Shown here: positions 1-8,221 of the stretch, piece after piece
Layout of the letters: each line of letters begins with the position of its first letter
Numbering within the stretch: the first letter of the stretch is position 1
NCBI RefSeq assembly: GCF_024721155.1
Contig: NZ_JAHVAP010000021.1
Location: forward strand, 1 to 52,463
Length of the DNA stretch: 52,463 nucleotides
DNA from: Mucilaginibacter phenanthrenivorans
GTDB taxonomy: Bacteria > Bacteroidota > Bacteroidia > Sphingobacteriales > Sphingobacteriaceae
Direction: 5' to 3'
Program-made: the position numbers and the translations under genes
Notes under the pieces: generated by a model
What the model was told of the DNA's origin: nothing
The model's database searches: none
The model's input: the letters and a program-made list of their open reading frames with translations, nothing else

Positions 1-77
1 CCATTCCGAACAGAGAAGTTAAGCCCGCCAGAGCCGATGGTACTGCAGTAAAATGTGGGAGAGTAGGTCGGTGCCAA
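1..77 (+). rRNA. rrf: 5S ribosomal RNA, 3' part
   Basis: The window opens inside a 5S rRNA. The conserved segments CCATTCCGAACAGAGAAGTT, AAGCCC, GCCGATGGTACTGC and GTGGGAGAGTAGGTCGGTGCC-type 3' end are all present in order. The 5' third lies outside the window, so this is the tail of an rRNA operon. The 3' boundary is estimated from where the terminal helix strand GGTGCC ends, and could be off by a few bases. Confidence 0.95.
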
Positions 78-85
78 ATCTTATC

Positions 86-126
86 AAGACCCTTAGTTCT
101 AGCGAACTAGGGGTTTCTTGTTTTTA
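86..126 (+). terminator. Rho-independent terminator of the rRNA operon
   Basis: CCCTTAGTT and AACTAGGGG form a nine-pair stem with one G-U pair around a short loop. It is followed by GTTTCTTGTTTTTAT. Its place about 10 nt after the 5S rRNA fits the end of the rRNA operon. Confidence 0.85.
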
Positions 127-272
127 TACCATTTTCCATCCCCTGAAATAGCGACGCATGTTTCGAGCGTTACCAAACTCTCATCTGTTCAACTAATTTC
201 TAACCAGATATTAACCCTTGATGTTTAATTTCAATAAATGAAACAATTGCAACTCGCTGAGGTTCAATTATA

Positions 273-449
273 ATGAGAAGTTTAATTTATATTATCGTAG
301 TTATCCTGGTGATCAGCTGGCTACTCGGGGGCTTTGCCTTTCATGTTGGCGGGGACGCTATACATATAATAATTGTAATAGCTGTCGTCCTATTATTATT
401 AAATGTGTTTAACGGTGGTGGCAGATCAGAAAGAGGCCGCTGGTATTAA
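273..449 (+). CDS. lmo0937-family small membrane protein
   Basis: This is a 58-residue ORF (ATG 273, TAA 447-449). The protein begins MRSLIYIIVVILVISWLLGG, continues through FAFHVGG to a second hydrophobic stretch (IHIIIVIAVVLLLLNVF), and ends in a short polar tail GGGRSERGRWY. Two transmembrane helices joined by a WLLGxFxFHVGG-type turn are the hallmark of the lmo0937 (DUF5670) family, which is often stress-associated and whose biochemical role is not established. It stands alone, 150 bp after the rRNA terminator, with its own downstream terminator. Identification is from the characteristic pattern and size. Confidence 0.85.
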   Translation: MRSLIYIIVVILVISWLLGGFAFHVGGDAIHIIIVIAVVLLLLNVFNGGGRSERGRWY

Positions 450-470
450 CATAAGATACTGCTTGCAGTA

Positions 471-507
471 AAGCCTTAGTTCATCCGGACGAGGCTTTTT
501 GCGTTTT
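471..507 (+). terminator. Terminator after the lmo0937-like gene
   Basis: AAGCCT and AGGCTT form a short stem around a roughly 15-nt loop, followed by TTTGCGTTTT. It starts 21 nt after the stop codon of the small membrane protein gene. Confidence 0.7.
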
Positions 508-547
508 AATATCCTTCATACGTTTACTCTAAATTATGTCATGTAAG

Positions 548-586
548 AAAGAAGGTTTGTTAACCCCAGGTTGACAAACCTTCTTT
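548..586 (-). terminator. Terminator downstream of the Spy-like gene
   Basis: AAAGAAGGTTTGT (548-560) and ACAAACCTTCTTT (574-586) are a perfect 13-bp inverted repeat with a 13-nt loop. It lies about 50 nt past the stop of the minus-strand gene at 638-1021. The 3' arm on the minus strand ends in CTTTCTTAC-like pyrimidine-rich sequence, so termination is plausible. Confidence 0.65.
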
Positions 587-594
587 GATGAGTA

Positions 595-626
595 CATATT
601 ATCAACTTTTGAAAGTTGATAATATG
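595..626. repeat. Perfect 15-bp palindrome with a 2-nt centre
   Basis: CATATTATCAACTTT (595-609), TG, then AAAGTTGATAATATG (612-626) is a perfect inverted repeat. It sits between the stop codon of the Spy-like gene and the terminator at 548-586. There is no T-run on either side, so it looks more like a protein-binding palindrome or an mRNA 3'-end stabilising hairpin than a second terminator. Confidence 0.7.
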
Positions 627-637
627 AATAGATGTTT

Positions 638-1021
638 TTATCCTTCCTGGGTATCCTTACGCATTTGTTTTCCCTTTTGCCTTTCTTTGCGCGCTTTTTC
701 CCAGGCCACAAATTTTTGTTTCTGCTCGTCATTTAAAACAGCAACTATTTTCTTTTTTGTATTCAGCATTATACTTCTGGCAGCAAGTTGCTTTGACTTT
801 TTATCAGTAGCCGGGCTGTTTTTTAAGCTATCCATACGGGTAGCCTGCGTAAGGAACGCTGCTTGTACTGTTGTAGCCTGTTCCTGGCTAAGGTTAAGTT
901 TTTTCTGTAATGCCTTTGTTCTATGCGCTGCTCGCTGCTCCGGTGATTTGTTTGTAAGCTGTGCATTGGCCATACCGCTAAATCCTGCAAGCAGGCATAG
1001 CATCAAAATTAATTTTTTCAT
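638..1021 (-). CDS. Small secreted Spy/CpxP-like (LTXXQ) protein
   Basis: This is a 127-residue protein starting MKKLILMLCLLAGFSGMANA, a clear Sec signal peptide with cleavage after ANA. An upstream ATG would add 16 residues in front of the signal peptide, so the ATG at 1021 was chosen. The mature part is very basic, helical and rich in Lys, Gln and Ala. It carries two copies of the Leu-x-x-Gln type motif found in Spy/CpxP periplasmic proteins: LNLSQEQ near the front and LNDEQKQKFVAWE towards the end. Bacteroidota have many such proteins near envelope-stress genes, but no partner regulator is adjacent here. A chaperone or metal-stress role is inferred from the family only. Confidence 0.7.
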   Translation of the reverse strand: MKKLILMLCLLAGFSGMANAQLTNKSPEQRAAHRTKALQKKLNLSQEQATTVQAAFLTQATRMDSLKNSPATDKKSKQLAARSIMLNTKKKIVAVLNDEQKQKFVAWEKARKERQKGKQMRKDTQEG

Positions 1022-1113
1022 AAATCGAATTTTAAATACGTTTTGAAATTTGACTTGACCGGCAACCAAAGGTTTAACAAAGCCGGTTAGGGGTAAGCAA
1101 TGGGAATGTCGTT

Positions 1114-1148
1114 AAATGAAAAATCCCGGTGCTGTAAGCATCGGGATC
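1114..1148 (-). terminator. Terminator of the exopolysaccharide operon
   Basis: ATCCCGGTGCT (1123-1133) and AGCATCGGGAT (1137-1147) pair over 11 positions with one G-U and a 3-nt loop. On the minus strand the stem is followed by TTTTCATTT. It lies 26 nt beyond the stop of the last gene of the operon. Confidence 0.85.
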
Positions 1149-1173
1149 ATCGTATCGTAATTAGGCGTCAAAC

Positions 1174-2736
1174 TTAATCGAATACCTTATAAAGGATCCA
1201 ATCGTCTGTTTCATAAACCCTGTGCAGCTTCAATGCACTATTGGCTTTCTTCACCACAGGGACATACTTATCATTTAATTGTGTAAAGCCTGTAACCTCA
1301 TTTTTAGGAGTAGCCAGCAATACATAGTCATCATATTTGTCCGGGGATTCAATAGCACTTAAGTACGCGCCCTGGTATGGTAACGTTAATTTGCGGATAT
1401 CCTTAGAAAAAGTAACGATTGGGAATGCAATGGCATCATCAACCAATACATGTGAACCATCGGGCAAGTGATTGATATAATCAGCCAGTTCGCGGTTTTG
1501 ATCCTGATGCGTGTCCGGAGTGCGGTTAAGTAAAACCGTAATAAAGTTGCGCTCTTCGGTTATCGATGAATTTTTTAGGAAAATATAACCGGTGTACAAC
1601 TGCACAAGCGTTAATAAACCAACAATCGTTTTTAACAATGTTTGGTTTTTTATTGTTTGGGCCTTATAGAAAATACAAAGTAGCGCCAACACCAGGAATA
1701 TCATATAATATTCATTCACCAGGAACACCTTTTCGTATTTTATGTGCAGGAACTCGACAAATGCAAAGGGGGTTAAAAGCGTTAGGATCTGATAGGTGCT
1801 ATTTCTAAACATGTAAATGGCAACCAGTATAAGCGGGCAAAATAGCAGGATCCTGGCCGAAATTAATATAGAGGTTTCCGGGATCTGGTAAACCGTACTT
1901 GTAGACAATTGGTCAAAGCTCAATTTATCTGCCAATACCGTCCACGTTGCATATGGGCTTTCGCTAAAGTAGTTCAAATCCTGTGCGTGCGTTAAGTTAA
2001 GGAGCTTATAGCAAATGATACATGCCAGGGGCAACACAAACAGGATAATATAAAGCGCGAACGTTTTATTGATGAGCTTACGACGCAGCGATGGATTATT
2101 AAAGCTGATGAACAAGCGGAAAATGGACTCCTGTTCACCCAGGTTCAAACTTTTTACCGTGATGGATAATACCAGCGGAATAAAGAATAAAGTAAGCCAG
2201 ATAAACTTATAATCGCAGAATATGAGCAGCACAAGGCTGATACTTGCTATGGATACGTGAAATGTTGTGTTTGACCGGTAAAACTTAAGCAGGTTGAAAA
2301 AGAACATGAAAAAGAAAACCAGCACCAACGCAATTGATTTGCCTGAACACGCCGCATATAATATACCGGGGTGGAACAGGAAAATAATTAATAGCACCAG
2401 CAGATAAAAATCATCCTTAGCTCTTTTTAACAAAGCACTGCCAATCATAAAGAACAAAATCGCGGTGCATAGGGATGACGCTATTATAGGCGCGATCATG
2501 GCCGTATATTTCGAGAAGGAAAACAGGAATGATGTATAAAAAGGTATAATTGGTGCGGTCAAGCCCATTACCTTTAGTCTGTTGCCAAGGCCATCGACAA
2601 CAATCTTAGATTTTTCGACATAGAACATCGCCTCCTGGCTGAAATAACCCAGGTGGTTTAAGTATATACCACATACCAGGTAGTAGATCGCCAGTAGTAT
2701 GGTGATAAGTAACAGATATTTGGATTGATTTCTCAT
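1174..2736 (-). CDS. GT-C-like polytopic membrane protein in the exopolysaccharide operon
   Basis: This is a 520-residue protein with about ten or more hydrophobic helices. A soluble C-terminal domain of roughly 110 residues begins near residue 405 and contains HLPDGSHVLVDDAIAFPIV. One N-terminal helix is followed by an extracytoplasmic loop with acidic residues (GYFSQEAMFYVEK), and a long membrane region precedes an outside C-terminal domain. This layout is typical of GT-C glycosyltransferases such as the GT39 and GT83 families, which use lipid-linked sugars. No decisive catalytic motif is visible, so transferase activity is inferred. Its start codon overlaps the stop of the upstream synthase gene by 4 nt, which indicates translational coupling. 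It may decorate or help export the polysaccharide. Confidence 0.6.
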   Translation of the reverse strand: MRNQSKYLLLITILLAIYYLVCGIYLNHLGYFSQEAMFYVEKSKIVVDGLGNRLKVMGLTAPIIPFYTSFLFSFSKYTAMIAPIIASSLCTAILFFMIGSALLKRAKDDFYLLVLLIIFLFHPGILYAACSGKSIALVLVFFFMFFFNLLKFYRSNTTFHVSIASISLVLLIFCDYKFIWLTLFFIPLVLSITVKSLNLGEQESIFRLFISFNNPSLRRKLINKTFALYIILFVLPLACIICYKLLNLTHAQDLNYFSESPYATWTVLADKLSFDQLSTSTVYQIPETSILISARILLFCPLILVAIYMFRNSTYQILTLLTPFAFVEFLHIKYEKVFLVNEYYMIFLVLALLCIFYKAQTIKNQTLLKTIVGLLTLVQLYTGYIFLKNSSITEERNFITVLLNRTPDTHQDQNRELADYINHLPDGSHVLVDDAIAFPIVTFSKDIRKLTLPYQGAYLSAIESPDKYDDYVLLATPKNEVTGFTQLNDKYVPVVKKANSALKLHRVYETDDWILYKVFD

Positions 2737-4571
2737 TTAACAATATTTGTTGGACTGTTAACCTTACTAAGCCCGTGTTCTGTTTTTTCCCAGTAAAATG
2801 GCTTTACAATTAATTGATATAGACCTTTAAAAGCTGAAATTGAGTGCATTAACCAGTAAACCGGGTTGGCAATTGAAAAAAGGATAAGCTCGTAATAACG
2901 CCTTTTAAACACGGCCATCATGTTGATATAGATCATCAGGATGTTTCCTACCATCAGGTTAAATATCGACATGAACAGGATCCAGTCGGGAAATAACGTA
3001 CGGATGGTTGAAAGGTCAAACACAAGGTAACTGATAAAAATAGCCAACAGGAAAGGGTATACGAGGAAGGTAAGCGGGGTTGCCCCAATAAAGAAGTTAA
3101 ATCCAAGGAAACCTTTCCAGCCTAATTTTCTCCATAACGCAACGGGGTTACGCATGTGTACCAGGTAGGTTTGCATATAGCCTTTAATCCACCTTGAGCG
3201 CTGACGGATCCAGTTGATGGGCTCGTTATTTGCCTCTTCGTAGGTGGTAGAGTTTACCACCGCAATCTTGTAACCCTTTGCATAAGCCCGCAGGCCCAAA
3301 TCTGCATCCTCGGTTACGTTGAATGGATCCCAGGCGCCAAGCTCAACCAGGCTATCCAGTTTAAAGTGATTACTTGTACCTCCCAATGGGATAGGGATAT
3401 CCAGCGTATCAAGGCCGGGCAACATATAATCAAACCAGTAAGAGTATTCGAGCGTAAACATCCGGGTAAGGAAGTTTTCATTACGGTTGAAGTAGTTTAA
3501 AGCGCTCTGGATACAGATATAGTTTGACGGCAATTTACCGAACATCGACACCACTTTTTTCAATTGGTCGGTATCAGGGATATCTTCCGCATCATAAATG
3601 GTAAGATATTTTCCACGTGCAAAGTGAAGCCCATAGTTACAAGCTTTGGGCTTGGTTTTGGGCATGTGAAAAGGAACTACTACTACCTCAAAAATTGCGG
3701 GGAAATCAAGGTTACGAACGGCGTTTAATGTTTTATCGTCATCCTCCTCGATCAGCAATTTAATGTCGAGCTTTTCGCGTGGATAATCAAGCGCCTGCAA
3801 GTTCCAGATCAATTTCTTAATCAGCTTATCTTCTTTATAAACAGGTAATAATATAGTATATATTGGTAGTTCATCTTCCTTAAGCTCCCTCAGGTCCTCT
3901 CTTGTAACAGCCTGGTGCAGCTCAAACCGTGAACCGGTTAGCGCCAAAAACAGTTTAAACAGGATGGCTACCAGGAAGAAGGTACTGATAAGGATATTGA
4001 TGATGATAGAAGTATTTTTAAAGCTAACTACCAGCCCAATAGTTACAAGGCCCAATAAGATAAACAGGAATGCTAACTGACCTGTTGAAAAGGTTATAAA
4101 TGCTGAACTTGCCGGGTCGCGGTTCAAAAGCTCAAATACTGCAGATTTAACATATTTATCGCCGGCAAGCTTGTGGCTTAACCAGGTAACGTCAAGATCT
4201 GATGCCAGTATTATTTCGGGTTCGCAATCGTAGGTAAATCTTATAAAGTCAATAAACAGCTGGTTTGATGGGTCGGCCATTACCGTTATCACCTTGCCAT
4301 TTTCAATTCGTAGCGGTAAGGCTAAGTGCTGATCGGCAAACTTCAATTCTGTTTTGGCGATAACCTCGGGATCATAGGCAAGCTCTCGTATTTCGCGAAA
4401 AACATAACCAGCGTTTGATAACGACCGGTCGTAGTTTTTGCGGGAAATATAACCGAAGCTTAAAGCTATTTTAATGAATGATTGGCCGGTTTTGGCCGAT
4501 AAATCATTAATCTTTTCCCGATCTTGCCAAGATATAAAGCCATCATTAACCAAAAGTTCAGGAATTGACAT
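2733..4571 (-). CDS. Processive GT2 polysaccharide synthase with N-terminal GspE/MshE-like domain
   Basis: This 612-residue membrane protein has three parts. Residues 1-150 resemble the N-terminal domain of GspE/MshE secretion ATPases (ELLVNDGFIS..., IKIALSFGYIS..., ALPLRIENGKVITVMADP). Two transmembrane helices follow at about 157-210. A GT2 catalytic domain (235-465) then carries EEDDD, the DxD-type DAED (327-330), TED (420-422) and QRSRW (457-461), the signature of processive cellulose, chitin or PNAG-type synthases. Several C-terminal helices follow, then FYWEKTEHG near the end. There is no C-terminal PilZ domain. MshEN domains can bind cyclic di-GMP, but the usual RLG residues of that motif are not obvious here, so ligand binding is uncertain. 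The next gene upstream encodes a BcsB-like subunit, which supports a cellulose-like synthase complex. The product sugar cannot be told from sequence. Confidence 0.85.
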   Translation of the reverse strand: MSIPELLVNDGFISWQDREKINDLSAKTGQSFIKIALSFGYISRKNYDRSLSNAGYVFREIRELAYDPEVIAKTELKFADQHLALPLRIENGKVITVMADPSNQLFIDFIRFTYDCEPEIILASDLDVTWLSHKLAGDKYVKSAVFELLNRDPASSAFITFSTGQLAFLFILLGLVTIGLVVSFKNTSIIINILISTFFLVAILFKLFLALTGSRFELHQAVTREDLRELKEDELPIYTILLPVYKEDKLIKKLIWNLQALDYPREKLDIKLLIEEDDDKTLNAVRNLDFPAIFEVVVVPFHMPKTKPKACNYGLHFARGKYLTIYDAEDIPDTDQLKKVVSMFGKLPSNYICIQSALNYFNRNENFLTRMFTLEYSYWFDYMLPGLDTLDIPIPLGGTSNHFKLDSLVELGAWDPFNVTEDADLGLRAYAKGYKIAVVNSTTYEEANNEPINWIRQRSRWIKGYMQTYLVHMRNPVALWRKLGWKGFLGFNFFIGATPLTFLVYPFLLAIFISYLVFDLSTIRTLFPDWILFMSIFNLMVGNILMIYINMMAVFKRRYYELILFSIANPVYWLMHSISAFKGLYQLIVKPFYWEKTEHGLSKVNSPTNIVK

Positions 4572-4666
4572 ACTTATTTTTAAGTAAAGTGTTAAAACAA
4601 TTTATTAAGTAACCTTACCCTTTTACAGGCTAAGGTTACTCATATAATCAATTGGTGCTGACTAAA

Positions 4667-6748
4667 TTAGTCGTTATATAATTCCTGTGATCTTTGAACT
4701 CTTGAACGAACAAATAGGAATGATAGCAGTATCAATACTAATATACCCAGTAGTATATACAGGTTATATTTTTCCCAGAACTGGGTTATTACGCTCTTAG
4801 TATCAACATATTCCAGGTTTTCGCTGGTTTTGTTAATGTTGAACAGGTATTTGTTTGAGTTAACATCAGTTACACAAACGTTACTTGAAAGCGTTGAAAG
4901 TTGTTCTGTAATTGACCTTGAAGCTGCAAGGAACGCATCGGATATGTGCGAACCGGTTGCTGTAAGCACCAACGTTGCATTATTACTGCGGCCATAGAAG
5001 ATCTGTGCAAGGCCATTTGAGGTGGTATCTGACAATGAGTACACCACCTTATTGTTCTCAGTGTTATACAGCCTGAAGTTCTGGTTGAACTTGATAGGGG
5101 CATCAGGGAACTGGTTTAAGAGCGGATCCTCTTTGCTTAACAGTGCTATGATATTGTATTTCTTAAGGTCACCTGCAGGGATCTCGGTTGAATATGAGAA
5201 CTCAGGGAAGTTATTTGCGTTGATGTTGTTGTTCAATTCGTAAATAATTTCACCTATTGCGCCAGCTGCATATTTAGCATAATCCTTTGATACAACTATA
5301 CGTGTAGTACCGGTGTTAAATGCTTCAGGATATTGATAGAAGCTAAGATCGTTTGAAATGAACGGGTTCTTTGATTCAAGGTACGATTTGTCGACGTCAA
5401 CCTCGCCAAAGAAGTTGATGAAGCTGTTTTTACACAAGCCATTGGTTGGGAAGAACCTGAATTCAGCCTCAAGCGTATTGTATTTATGGTGCTGGTAACG
5501 GTTGATAGTTACTGAAGTATTTAATTTACCTGATGCATCAAGCTTTTCACTGCTGATAAGCAAACCATTAAGGTAAATGTTGAAATAACCTCTGTCGCCA
5601 GGGCTTAAGCCACTGTAGTTACCAATGAACCTGATCTCAACTTCCTTTGGTGTAAAGTTAAAGTCGCTATTTTTAAAGGTATAAGCACTTTTCAAAGAGC
5701 CAATCCCCGAAAGGAAGTCGCTTGATCCGCCAACTTGTTTCAATGATAGTTTTGAGCGATTCTCATCGGTGTTTTTAAAGTATGTGTTTTGAGCAGCATC
5801 AATTAAAAGGTAATCGCCAAATGTTGAATTTAATATATTGATGTTACCCAAAGCTGTGATAGCTTTTTCATAGCCGGCATCATCGCCGCCGCTTACAAAT
5901 AATATTTCTGAAGGAACTGACTCAGTAGAAACTGATTTATGTGCTACCATTTTGCCCTTTTCGTTCACCATTTGGGTAATGGTATCGGTAGCAGTTGATA
6001 TTGACTTCGACAGATAGAATATGCCCTCATTTGATTGAGGAGATACTTTTATCAATGAACGTTTATCTTCAGGCAAAGCTGATAAATTACCTACCTGGAT
6101 ATAGTTTTTGATGCTATCAGGCACTGAGCCAGCTTCATAAACCATTATTTTTTTGTTGGTTGCTTTTTTAAGCCTTGCATAGGCCCATGCAACAGCTTTT
6201 AAATCGTGCAGGCTTGGGTCTGACGGATAAACAACAGCTCGTTTTGAGTCGAAGCAATTACTGATGTTTACGTCATTCAAGCCGGTTTTGGTGTTTTTAA
6301 CCAATGACAGGTAAGAATAATCCTTTACCTTAAGCCACATGGCCGGGTTGTCAAGGTCCTTACAAATGTCGTCGCTAATGGTTAGCAACGTTTTAACCTG
6401 GATCTTCAGGAACTTATCGCTCGAAAGATTTTCCCGGCTTAGGTTAATAGTAACCTTTTGTACGGAATCCGCTCCCAGTCGTGAACTGTAAACAGGTTTG
6501 TCATTAATGATTATATTGATAAAAGAGTGATCTTTTAACAGAGCTTGTGAGGGCTCAAAATATAACACTAACTTACTTCCGTTCATTTCCACCAAAGGCG
6601 AAATCTTAACGTAAAAAGAACTCGCGCCACTCATTCCATAAATGGCGTCATCGTTATGCCCTAATGACTTGAAGGACACAACACTCTGGGCCAATGATGC
6701 CTTACTTAAAAGAAATACAAGGGCTAATAAGGTAAAAAATTTGTTCAT
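4667..6748 (-). CDS. BcsB-like periplasmic subunit of a polysaccharide synthase
   Basis: This is a 693-residue protein with a signal peptide (MNKFFTLLALVFLLSKASLA), a long beta-rich periplasmic region, and a single C-terminal transmembrane helix at about 662-680 followed by a short basic tail. The pattern matches BcsB, the periplasmic partner that passes nascent cellulose from BcsA. It includes a jelly-roll repeat early on (SFINIIINDKPVYSSRLG) and again in the middle (GYFNIYLNGLLISSEKL), each followed by a DICKDL-like or LCKNSF-like segment containing Cys. It lies 12 nt after the kinase gene and 95 nt before the GT2 synthase, all on one strand. Similarity to BcsB is judged by fold pattern and context. 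It may serve a related beta-glucan rather than cellulose. Confidence 0.75.
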   Translation of the reverse strand: MNKFFTLLALVFLLSKASLAQSVVSFKSLGHNDDAIYGMSGASSFYVKISPLVEMNGSKLVLYFEPSQALLKDHSFINIIINDKPVYSSRLGADSVQKVTINLSRENLSSDKFLKIQVKTLLTISDDICKDLDNPAMWLKVKDYSYLSLVKNTKTGLNDVNISNCFDSKRAVVYPSDPSLHDLKAVAWAYARLKKATNKKIMVYEAGSVPDSIKNYIQVGNLSALPEDKRSLIKVSPQSNEGIFYLSKSISTATDTITQMVNEKGKMVAHKSVSTESVPSEILFVSGGDDAGYEKAITALGNINILNSTFGDYLLIDAAQNTYFKNTDENRSKLSLKQVGGSSDFLSGIGSLKSAYTFKNSDFNFTPKEVEIRFIGNYSGLSPGDRGYFNIYLNGLLISSEKLDASGKLNTSVTINRYQHHKYNTLEAEFRFFPTNGLCKNSFINFFGEVDVDKSYLESKNPFISNDLSFYQYPEAFNTGTTRIVVSKDYAKYAAGAIGEIIYELNNNINANNFPEFSYSTEIPAGDLKKYNIIALLSKEDPLLNQFPDAPIKFNQNFRLYNTENNKVVYSLSDTTSNGLAQIFYGRSNNATLVLTATGSHISDAFLAASRSITEQLSTLSSNVCVTDVNSNKYLFNINKTSENLEYVDTKSVITQFWEKYNLYILLGILVLILLSFLFVRSRVQRSQELYND

Positions 6749-6760
6749 TGGTTGTCAATA

Positions 6761-8107
6761 TTAATTTATTACGTAAAATTCAACTTTAAAATAGTTCCCG
6801 TTATCGTCGCTGCGATACGATAATTCGCCACCCATTTCCTGGGTCATAAGTTTTGCTATCGAAAGGCCTAATCCAAGGCGGTTTTCTGTATGCTCATGCG
6901 CGTCGCTCAAAGCGTTCAGCTTGTTGAACATGTTGGAGAGTTCCTCCTGGCCGATCGGAATACCTTCGTCTATTATCTCGAAAATAAATTTCTGGCGCTC
7001 AAGGCTGGTAACCACCCTGATGCTATTATTTGTCTGGGAGAATTTAATGGCGTTTGATAGCAGGTTTTGAAACACCTGGCCGGTAAATACCCGGTCGAGA
7101 TTAACATTCAATGGCGACGTCATAATGTTGTCAACCAGGTGGATGTTTTTCATTTGGGCGGTTTCTGTTAAACCTTTGTATACATGCCGAACTTCGGCGT
7201 TAATATCAAAAACTTCCAGTTTAAATTTCATTTCGGGCGATTCGATTTCCTTCACGTCCATCAGCTTATTCAGCATGTATTGCATTTTATTGGCCGATTC
7301 GGAAATATACCCAATAAGCTCGACCTGGTCGGCGCTTAAGCGGTATTCCTCGTCTTTCAACATATTGTTACTCATGATAATTGAACCCGTGAGGTTTTTA
7401 AGATCATGCCCGGCAATATTTATAAAGTTGTTTTTCTGGCTGTCCAGCTTACGCAATTGCTCATATTGGGTATCAATAATGCTGTTTTTTTCAACAATAT
7501 CCCGGTTTTGATCCTTAAGTTGCTCGTTCGACCTTGCAATTAACAGCTGCGAACGGATGTCGCGATCAATAACCTTATAACGTGCGCCGGGTACAAGGCA
7601 TGAAATTAAAGCGATAACGAAAAACAAGCCGCCGCCATTTGCTATTACAATGTCAAGGGAATATTGGCTTAACAGATCGAAAAATATAGCCAGTAATACT
7701 AATGCGATCAACGCTTCGAGAACAGAATTGAGGGGTTCCCAAAATACCATTAAGTTAAAGAAAAGGAAAACCGCTCCGTATAATAAATAATAAATGTTCA
7801 GATTGTTAATATCAGCTATATTGCATAACACCGCCGATGTAATGGATATTAATAATAGCGATATATGCAATAATGTCCTGTAATTAAAGTTCTTACGTTG
7901 AAACAAACTGTACAATCCAAGTATTATAAGATCGGTAATGATGCGAACTATAAAGAACTGCAGCCAGATATTATTAGCAAATATGAAATCAACAATGCTG
8001 AACAGGGGATAAACAAATAATATCATCCATATGATATTATTGGTCTGATACCAGGCCCTCTTTGTGATTTCTTTTGATAGTTCTTCTTTAGTTAATTGGA
8101 CAAACAT
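6761..8107 (-). CDS. Sensor histidine kinase, first gene of the exopolysaccharide operon
   Basis: This 448-residue kinase has a six-helix N-terminal membrane region (about 25-175), a short coiled coil (about 190-222), a HisKA domain with the H-box NIAGHDLKNL (His234), and a HATPase domain. The HATPase domain has the N-box NLLSNAIKF (Asn352), G1 DEGIPI (380-385) and G2 GLGLSIAK (412-419). All catalytic motifs look intact. There is no receiver domain and no response-regulator gene next to it, so its partner is encoded elsewhere. Being first in the operon with the BcsB-like and GT2 genes, it probably couples an envelope or membrane signal to polysaccharide production. The membrane part lacks a recognisable sensor domain. 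Confidence 0.9.
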   Translation of the reverse strand: MFVQLTKEELSKEITKRAWYQTNNIIWMILFVYPLFSIVDFIFANNIWLQFFIVRIITDLIILGLYSLFQRKNFNYRTLLHISLLLISITSAVLCNIADINNLNIYYLLYGAVFLFFNLMVFWEPLNSVLEALIALVLLAIFFDLLSQYSLDIVIANGGGLFFVIALISCLVPGARYKVIDRDIRSQLLIARSNEQLKDQNRDIVEKNSIIDTQYEQLRKLDSQKNNFINIAGHDLKNLTGSIIMSNNMLKDEEYRLSADQVELIGYISESANKMQYMLNKLMDVKEIESPEMKFKLEVFDINAEVRHVYKGLTETAQMKNIHLVDNIMTSPLNVNLDRVFTGQVFQNLLSNAIKFSQTNNSIRVVTSLERQKFIFEIIDEGIPIGQEELSNMFNKLNALSDAHEHTENRLGLGLSIAKLMTQEMGGELSYRSDDNGNYFKVEFYVIN

Positions 8108-8221
8108 TATTAGGTTTCTTAAATTATGATAAGATTTTTGTTATCTATAAATTTAATTCGTATAAAGTAAATCAAAATATTTAAAACGTTAGTGCACATG
8201 TTTTGCACATATAAACATCCT

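Noticed and set aside
585..1046. Plus-strand ORF overlapping the Spy-like gene
   Set aside because: It is antisense to a protein with a clear signal peptide and motifs. Its own protein has no family pattern.
2733..4571. Call as BcsA, the cellulose synthase
   Set aside because: It has no PilZ domain, an added N-terminal domain, and a C-terminal FYWEKTEHG seen in related synthases of other polymers. The polymer is not determined by sequence.
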